Assembly (NCBI GenBank): GCA_964608735.1
Contig: CAZSPL010000130.1
Coordinates: 1 to 11,194, forward strand
From: CAZSPL01 sp964608735
GTDB taxonomy: Bacteria; JAJVIF01; JAPKYR01; CAZSPL01
DNA: 11,194 nucleotides
Direction: 5' to 3'
Shown here piece after piece: positions 6,500 through 11,194 of the stretch. Both the position numbers and the translations under genes were made by a program. Each line of letters starts with the position of its first letter. Within the stretch, counting starts at the first letter, position 1. The notes beneath the pieces are model-generated. The model searched no databases. It was not told the DNA's origin and saw nothing but the letters and a program-made list of their open reading frames with translations.

Positions 6500-7693
6500 C
6501 TACCGGCTTCCGATTTTCGCGATAACATCCTCAGCCAGCTTGATGACATCTTCGGATTCAGCTACATCCAGCGCGAGGGCGGCGTAGGTGCCGGCTTCGG
6601 TATACTGCTTCAACTCATAATAAGAAAGCGCGAGCGCGATAAAAACCAGTTCATCGCGTTCGCCGACATGCGGAAGGAGTATCTTCACGGCTTCGTCGTA
6701 TTCTCCCGCGTGATAAGCCAGTACGCCATATGTAGTCAATGACTCGGTATCGTCGGGACGGTCGTCGCCGAGGTCCTTGTAAATATTGTATGCCACAACG
6801 AATTCTTCCCTCTCGATATACCAGTCGGCGAGCTGGAGCTTGATTTCCGTGGTTTCACCGGGCTTGAGTTTCACGACTGCCCCAACCAGCATTTCAATGG
6901 CGTCATCGGTGTTTCCTTCGTCGTAGAGCGCGCGGGCATCGCGGAGAATGTCACCGGGCGTCTGCTTCATCAAATCGCGCTCGGGCCTGGAAGAAGACTT
7001 GTGATTCCATCGATACAATTCATCCTCGAACCGGGAGTAGGGAATCGCAAGGTTATAGTTTCCACTGGCTTCCGGGGCGAAAAGGTTGTTGATGCCGATA
7101 ATCCCGTCGAGGTCGATGTCGTAGAGCGGGCCGCCGGAATTGCCGTACGTGATGGCGGCATCGGTCCATACTTCGATGATATCTCCTTCGGCATTTCGCT
7201 GCAGCGACGCGATTATCCCGCGCGTAACGGCGATGTTGAATGTGTCCCTGGAAAAATCGTCACTGGTGACGATGGGAAATCCGAGGCAGATTATGTCATC
7301 GGCGATTTCCGCGCGCTCGACCTTGGCGATGGGCGCAGGCTTGTAGTCCGAGCCCGGGAGCGACAGCAGAGCGATATCCAATCCCTCATCCGAATTAAGC
7401 ACGGTGCATTCCTCGTAATCACGCCCGACGGTGGAATCCCATATCGCGTAGATTTCATCGGCACCTTCGATTACGTGGTGATTCGTGACCACCTGCCCGT
7501 CATCGGTGATTATGAATCCCGTGCCGAGGGTGATTCCATCGCCAATCCCGACGATAAGCACGACCGATGGAATAAGGCTTCGCACTACGTCATCAAGTTC
7601 ATATCCCGATTGGAGCGCCCTGGAATACGAGGGAAGCATGAGCAGCGAGAGCAGGACGAGTATCATCGATGCCTGGAAGAGATAACGCTTCAC
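6500..7693 (-). CDS. Exported trypsin-like serine protease with C-terminal TPR repeats
   Basis: This is an envelope protease or protease-like protein of the HtrA/trypsin-2 type. It has 397 residues. A signal peptide (MKRY, a hydrophobic core at about 6-20, then a small-residue region ending near RALQ at 25-28) predicts export. The protease core runs from about 35 to 225, with all three catalytic residues visible: His73 in VTNHHV, Asp106 in LDIALL, and Ser186 in YGNSGGPL. No PDZ domain follows, unlike DegP/DegS. Instead residues 247-395 form about four TPR-like helical pairs (for example around LAYHAGEYDEAVKILL, 325-340), probably for binding protein partners. The start is GTG at 7693, preceded by GGGGTGA with five bases of spacing. 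It follows the HEAT-TrmL gene by 23 bp and is probably the last gene of the lysS operon. The substrate is unknown. Confidence 0.88.
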   Translation of the reverse strand: MKRYLFQASMILVLLSLLMLPSYSRALQSGYELDDVVRSLIPSVVLIVGIGDGITLGTGFIITDDGQVVTNHHVIEGADEIYAIWDSTVGRDYEECTVLNSDEGLDIALLSLPGSDYKPAPIAKVERAEIADDIICLGFPIVTSDDFSRDTFNIAVTRGIIASLQRNAEGDIIEVWTDAAITYGNSGGPLYDIDLDGIIGINNLFAPEASGNYNLAIPYSRFEDELYRWNHKSSSRPERDLMKQTPGDILRDARALYDEGNTDDAIEMLVGAVVKLKPGETTEIKLQLADWYIEREEFVVAYNIYKDLGDDRPDDTESLTTYGVLAYHAGEYDEAVKILLPHVGERDELVFIALALSYYELKQYTEAGTYAALALDVAESEDVIKLAEDVIAKIGSR

Positions 7694-7716
7694 TGTTTCA
7701 CCCCGGAATTATTATA

Positions 7717-8703
7717 TTAACGAAAATCCTTGAACTTATTCTGCCTCAACGCTTCATAAAGCCCCACCGATACGGAGTTGGCGAGGTTCAGGCTGCGAAT
7801 CTCATCCTTCATAGGAATGCGGAACACATGCTCTATATTTTCCTCGATGAAATCATCGCCCAGGCCGGCGGTTTCCTTGCCGAACACGAGGAGGTCCCCG
7901 ATAAAGAATTGCACGTCGGTGAATTTCTTCCCGGCCTTGGTGCTGAAATAATGTGCCCTCGCGCCAGGGAGCTTTTCGAGCAGGTCATCGAGAGAGTCGT
8001 GCGTGAAGATATTGACCTTGTCCCAGTAATCCAGTCCCGCGCGCTTGAGGCTGGCGTCATCGAGACTAAAACCGAGCTTGCCGACGAGATGCAGCACGCT
8101 GTCGGTGGCGGCGCACAGGCGGGCGATATTGCCGGTATTGGTGGGGATTTCGGGCTCGATAAGGACGATGGAGAATCGCTTGGCGCAGGCTTCCCTGATA
8201 TCCTCGCCGGAGCTTTCATCGGACTCTTGGACAGCTTCGGCGGCCTTGCCTTCGGGTTTTTTCTTCTCGCCCGACAGGGCGGCTTTGGCGGCGTTCCTTA
8301 TCAGTTCGGGCTCGTCCTCATCCTCGGCGATGATGGTCAGCGAAGTTTCGGCATCCTTGCCGCCGATCATGCCCATTGCATCTATCGCGCCAAGACGTAC
8401 CGGGCCGTCGTTGTCGTAGAGGGCCTCGCGGAGATACTTGATGCTTTCCTCGTCACCGAGTTTGCCGATGGCGCGGCATGCCGCGGCGCGCGTATTCATA
8501 CCGGCATTGAAGATGGTCGAATGAAGGCTCGGCACCGCCTTTGCCTGTCCGAGCTCGCCGATGGCCCATACGTAGAAGGAGCGGATCTCATCATCGCGCT
8601 CATTTTCGAGCAGCCTTCCCACGAGGTCGGAGAAAAATTTGTCCTTCTCTTCAACGCGTCGCTTTATGACATTTTCCATGAATCGCACTCTCGGATTCGC
8701 CAC
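7717..8703 (-). CDS. trmL: HEAT-repeat domain fused to TrmL-type SPOUT tRNA methyltransferase
   Basis: The C-terminal part (about 174-328) matches TrmL, which 2'-O-methylates the wobble nucleotide 34 of certain leucine tRNAs using S-adenosylmethionine. The SPOUT motifs are clear: EPEIPTNTGNIARLC (183-197), RAGLDYWD (221-228), LVFGKETAGL (272-281) and IPM...RSLNLANSVSVGLYEALRQ (296-321). TrmL alone is about 155 residues; this protein has 328. The extra N-terminus holds three to four short HEAT (PBS-lyase-type) repeats at about 39-145 (VWAIGELG, CRAIGKLGD, IDAMGMIGG), joined by a charged linker (146-172). The reading frame is continuous, so this is a real fusion and not two genes. The start is GTG at 8703 with GAGG six bases upstream. 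It lies 47 bp after lysS and 23 bp before the protease gene. Methylation of another tRNA by this SPOUT subfamily cannot be excluded. Confidence 0.9.
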   Translation of the reverse strand: MANPRVRFMENVIKRRVEEKDKFFSDLVGRLLENERDDEIRSFYVWAIGELGQAKAVPSLHSTIFNAGMNTRAAACRAIGKLGDEESIKYLREALYDNDGPVRLGAIDAMGMIGGKDAETSLTIIAEDEDEPELIRNAAKAALSGEKKKPEGKAAEAVQESDESSGEDIREACAKRFSIVLIEPEIPTNTGNIARLCAATDSVLHLVGKLGFSLDDASLKRAGLDYWDKVNIFTHDSLDDLLEKLPGARAHYFSTKAGKKFTDVQFFIGDLLVFGKETAGLGDDFIEENIEHVFRIPMKDEIRSLNLANSVSVGLYEALRQNKFKDFR

Positions 8704-8750
8704 TGGTCACCTCTTGTCGCCCGCGGTTTTCTTTTAACGGAATGCCGCGG

Positions 8751-10232
8751 TTACTTCATCATCGGGAAAAGGATGACATCGCGTATCGAATGCTGTCCCG
8801 TGAGCAGCATCACGAGCCTGTCCACGCCGATACCGAGCCCGCCCGCGGGGGGCATGCCATGCATCTGTGATTCGATGAATTCCTCATCCATCGGATGCGC
8901 TTCTTCATCCCCCGCGCGCCTGAGATTCAACTGTTCCTCAAACCGTTCGCGCTGGTCAATAGGGTCATTCAACTCGGTGAATGCATTGCCCATCTCATGC
9001 CCGGCCATGAATGGCTCGAAGCGAGACACCAGGGCGGCGCTCCCGGGTAGTTTCTTCGCGAGGGGCGAAAGCTCTATCGGATAATCGATAACGAACACGG
9101 GCTGGATGAGGTTCGGCTCGACGGCATTTTTGAAAATCAGGTCGATGAGCATCCCGCGCGTATATGTCGATGCATCTTCGTCATCAGGTAGATATCCCAG
9201 TTCCCTGGTTCTTGCGGCGAGAATATTGACATCGCTCGCGCCTTCGAGGTCAACATCGGCATATTCTTTCATCAGGTCATTGTAACGCTTCCTCGGCCAA
9301 GGGGGCGTTAGGTCGACGTCGTAACCGCGGTAATTGCATCGGAGCGAATTGTTGACCTTGCGGGCACATTCGACGAACATCCCCTCAGTGAGTTCCATCA
9401 TGGATTCGAGGTCGCCGAATGCCTCGTATACTTCGAGCAGCGTGAATTCGGGATTGTGGTCGCGGTCCATGCCTTCGTTCCGGAATACCTTGCCTATCTC
9501 ATAGACCTTTTCGATGCCGCCTATCATGAGCCTCTTGAGATACAGCTCGAGGCTGATGCGGATAAAGAGATTCATGTCGAGGGCATTCAAGTGAGTCTCG
9601 AACGGCTTTGCCGATGCCCCGCCGGCGATCTTGTGAAGCATGGGGGTTTCGACTTCGAGATACCCTCGCTCATTTAAAAACAGGCGAATAGCGTCGATGA
9701 TCTTCGAGCGTTTGACGAAAACCTCTCGGACATCGGGATTCGCGATGAGGTCGAGATATCTCTGGCGATACCGCAGCTCCTTGTCCTGGAGCCCGTGATA
9801 CTTTTCGGGAAGCGGTTTAAGCGCCTTGCCGAGGTATTCATAGGCGGCGACTTCGATGCTGATCTCGCCGCGACGTGTCTTGAATACCTTGCCTTCGACA
9901 CCGAGGAAATCGCCGATGGATATGAGGTCGAGGAATTTATAGGCATCCTCGCTCAGGTTATCTATCTTGATGTAAACCTGTATCTTTCCCTGGAAGTCGT
10001 TGATATCGAGGAATGAAGCCTTTCCCATGACCCTCTTGGCGGTGATACGTCCCGCCGCCCTGACGGTCTTCCCCTCGAGCTCGTCAAATCCGTTGATTAT
10101 CTGAGTCGAGTAATGCGTACGGTCGAAACGATGCCCGAACGGGTCGACCCCCATCGCGCGGATCTGTTCCATCTCCGTACGCCGCTGTCGTTCTTCTTCA
10201 TTCAGACGTTGCTCTTCGCCGGGTTCTTCCAT
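8751..10232 (-). CDS. lysS: Lysyl-tRNA synthetase, class II
   Basis: This enzyme charges tRNA-Lys with lysine in the cytoplasm. From the ATG at 10232 it has 493 residues, normal for bacterial class II LysRS. An OB-fold anticodon-binding domain spans about 55-135 (VRAAGRITAKRVMGKASFLD). The catalytic domain shows motif 1 around RGYLEVETPML (189-199), motif 2 with VYEIGKVFRNEGMDRDHNPE (243-262), and motif 3 GGLGIGVDRLVMLLTG (464-479). ELSPLAKKLPGS (387-398) and the downstream NAFTELNDP are also typical. The frame stays open up to 10313, but that longer start would lie upstream of the promoter at 10269-10297. The 10232 start has GGTGG close upstream and matches family length. The gene leads a three-gene minus-strand unit with the TrmL fusion and the protease. 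Confidence 0.97.
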   Translation of the reverse strand: MEEPGEEQRLNEEERQRRTEMEQIRAMGVDPFGHRFDRTHYSTQIINGFDELEGKTVRAAGRITAKRVMGKASFLDINDFQGKIQVYIKIDNLSEDAYKFLDLISIGDFLGVEGKVFKTRRGEISIEVAAYEYLGKALKPLPEKYHGLQDKELRYRQRYLDLIANPDVREVFVKRSKIIDAIRLFLNERGYLEVETPMLHKIAGGASAKPFETHLNALDMNLFIRISLELYLKRLMIGGIEKVYEIGKVFRNEGMDRDHNPEFTLLEVYEAFGDLESMMELTEGMFVECARKVNNSLRCNYRGYDVDLTPPWPRKRYNDLMKEYADVDLEGASDVNILAARTRELGYLPDDEDASTYTRGMLIDLIFKNAVEPNLIQPVFVIDYPIELSPLAKKLPGSAALVSRFEPFMAGHEMGNAFTELNDPIDQRERFEEQLNLRRAGDEEAHPMDEEFIESQMHGMPPAGGLGIGVDRLVMLLTGQHSIRDVILFPMMK

Positions 10233-10268
10233 GAAACCACCAATATTGCCGAGAATTTTCAACGGCTT

Positions 10269-10297
10269 ATTATATGACTTCAATATAATGCGGGCAA
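10269..10297 (-). promoter_or_regulatory. lysS promoter
   Basis: On the minus strand TTGCCC (10292-10297) and a perfect TATAAT (10269-10274) are separated by 17 bases. Transcription would start near 10262, leaving about 30 bases before the ATG at 10232. That leader is too short for a T-box and contains only a small GCCG/CGGC hairpin. The promoter decides the lysS start codon. Confidence 0.7.
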
Positions 10298-10301
10298 TAT
10301 A

Positions 10302-10329
10302 TTGAAATCGCAAACACGCCCGCTATAAT
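10302..10329 (+). promoter_or_regulatory. Promoter of the DUF4259 gene
   Basis: TTGAAA (10302-10307) is followed after 16 bases by a perfect TATAAT (10324-10329). The transcript would begin near 10336, about 26 bases before the ATG at 10362. Its -35 lies only 4 bp from the -35 of the divergent lysS promoter, so two RNA polymerases would compete for the site. Confidence 0.7.
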
Positions 10330-10361
10330 TCCCGACATATTTTCAGAAATGAGGTGAAACC

Positions 10362-10757
10362 ATGGGTGCATGGGGACCAGGTATTTTTGAGAATGATGAA
10401 GCGCTTGACTGGGTGATCGACCTTGAAGGGACCAAGGATTATTCTATGGTCAACGATGCCCTTGAAACGGTCAATTCCGGTGCAGGCGGTTATCTGGAAT
10501 CACCTGATTGCAGCAACGCCTTAGCTGCAGCCGAAGTGGTTGCCGCACTCGCGGGGAATCCGGCGCCCGACCTTCCCGACGAAGTCATATCGTGGCTCAA
10601 GGGCAAGAAAGCGGCTGATGCGAAGCTGATCAAGTCCGCGAAGTCGGCGGTGAGCGCCATCGCGAGGGAATCGGAATTGAGGGAGTTGTGGAAAGAAAGC
10701 GATGAATACGGATCGTGGAAGGAGGTCATCTCAGACCTGAAGCAGCGCCTGTCATAA
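10362..10757 (+). CDS. DUF4259 domain-containing protein
   Basis: The 131-residue protein opens with MGAWGPGIFENDEALDWV, the characteristic DUF4259 N-terminus (Trp-Gly-x-Gly-x-Phe-x-Asn-Asp followed by Ala-x-Asp-Trp). The remainder is soluble and largely helical, with LAAAEVVAALAG (54-65) and a charged C-terminal helix. There is no signal peptide or membrane helix. The start is ATG at 10362 with GAGGTGA five bases upstream. The family has no established biochemical function that I know of. The gene stands alone, divergent from lysS and convergent with the gene at the right edge, 19 bp away. I see no terminator in that gap. Confidence 0.9.
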   Translation: MGAWGPGIFENDEALDWVIDLEGTKDYSMVNDALETVNSGAGGYLESPDCSNALAAAEVVAALAGNPAPDLPDEVISWLKGKKAADAKLIKSAKSAVSAIARESELRELWKESDEYGSWKEVISDLKQRLS

Positions 10758-10776
10758 AATGCCCGGATGGAGATGT

Positions 10777-11194
10777 CTACCTGTCCGAGCCGAAATCCGA
10801 AATGCGCGCGGCTTTCGCCCTGTAACTCCCCGGTTTGTTCAGCTCGATGATATCCGGCTCGAGCTGAAGTTTGTCAGCCCAATCGAGATAGTCATTCCAA
10901 GTCAGTTCATCGGGATGCTTTCCGCTTATAGCGACAATCATTGCCTGCAGGACATTCGCACCGAACGAGCGGTCGCCCATGCGCGGAGTGGTAGTGATGA
11001 GGTAATGCGCATCGCGCGCCCTGAGAAGTTCCACATCTTCCGCGGTGGTGGTGTTAGTGAGGATGGTCTTCCCCGAGAGCTTCATCGGCATGTATTTTCG
11101 GATGTAATGGAAATCCCCGGCGATGACATCGGCCCATTCGAAGAATTTCCCATACTTGGGCTTCGTCTCTTCCTGCTTCTTGCCGGTAGGATAA
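10777..11194 (-). CDS. Quinate 5-dehydrogenase-like family protein, C-terminal part
   Basis: The last 138 residues of a longer protein are visible; the frame is open to the right edge, so the true start lies outside the window and the internal ATG at 11091 is not it. Recognisable segments are YPTGKKQEE near the edge, WADVIAGDFHYIRKYMP, GKTILTNTTTAEDVELLR, YLITTTPRMGDRSFG and LTWNDYLDW. From memory these match a conserved bacterial and archaeal family annotated as quinate 5-dehydrogenase, in which the actual reaction is poorly supported. The visible part would be the second half of a Rossmann-like protein. It ends at TAG (10777-10779), convergent with the DUF4259 gene. The family match is fairly sure; the enzyme name is not. 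Confidence 0.6.
   Translation of the reverse strand, partial: YPTGKKQEETKPKYGKFFEWADVIAGDFHYIRKYMPMKLSGKTILTNTTTAEDVELLRARDAHYLITTTPRMGDRSFGANVLQAMIVAISGKHPDELTWNDYLDWADKLQLEPDIIELNKPGSYRAKAARISDFGSDR

Noticed and set aside
7669..9084. A 471-codon open frame on the plus strand
   Set aside because: It lies antisense to the clear TrmL fusion and lysS genes and its translation shows no recognisable domain. Long antisense frames are expected with this codon bias.
10233..10313. An N-terminal extension of 27 residues on lysS
   Set aside because: It would place the start upstream of the TTGCCC-N17-TATAAT promoter, and the resulting residues do not resemble LysRS. The ATG at 10232 has a better ribosome binding site.
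10777..11091. A complete 104-residue gene starting at the ATG at 11091
   Set aside because: The frame continues without a stop to the window edge, and the upstream residues (such as YPTGKKQEE) belong to the same conserved family.

Overview
The window is ordinary-looking, gene-dense bacterial chromosome of moderately high GC. It has frequent GTG and TTG starts, AGGAGG-type ribosome binding sites and sigma70-like promoters. The gene content does not fix the taxon. A class II LysRS, a Gram-negative-style pilB-pilT-pilC block and a TrmL-like enzyme point to a diderm bacterium, perhaps from a poorly sampled phylum, but that is inference. I see no mobile element, CRISPR array, tRNA or rRNA.

Positions 1-4090 (minus strand) hold a type IV pilus assembly operon in the order pilB, pilT, pilC. 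PilB is the extension ATPase, with an N-terminal MshEN module of the c-di-GMP-binding kind and an unusual acidic C-terminal tail. PilT is the retraction ATPase. PilC is the inner-membrane platform protein; its first 327 residues are present and its C-terminus lies beyond the left edge. A near-consensus promoter, overlapped by a perfect inverted repeat, precedes pilB. A 152-bp spacer before pilT carries a large predicted hairpin and a possible internal promoter.

Positions 4091-4444 are a divergent regulatory region. Positions 4445-6495 (plus strand) encode a polytopic GT-C-type glycosyltransferase and a small four-helix membrane protein of unknown function. This pair runs head-on into the next block, with only 4 bp between stop codons.

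Positions 6500-10232 (minus strand) look like one transcription unit read from a TATAAT promoter at 10269-10297: lysS, then a HEAT-repeat/TrmL fusion (tRNA wobble 2'-O-methyltransferase type), then an exported trypsin-like serine protease with C-terminal TPR repeats. Two of the three products act on tRNA; the third looks like an envelope protease.

At 10362-10757 (plus strand) is a DUF4259-family protein with its own promoter, back to back with the lysS promoter. At the right edge (10777-11194, minus strand) is the C-terminal part of a protein resembling those annotated as quinate 5-dehydrogenase-like.

Nothing here is clearly a new biological system. The points most worth a second look are the HEAT-TrmL fusion, the repeated LDE-type motifs in the PilB tail, and the structured leaders and operator-like repeats around the pil operon and the small membrane protein gene.
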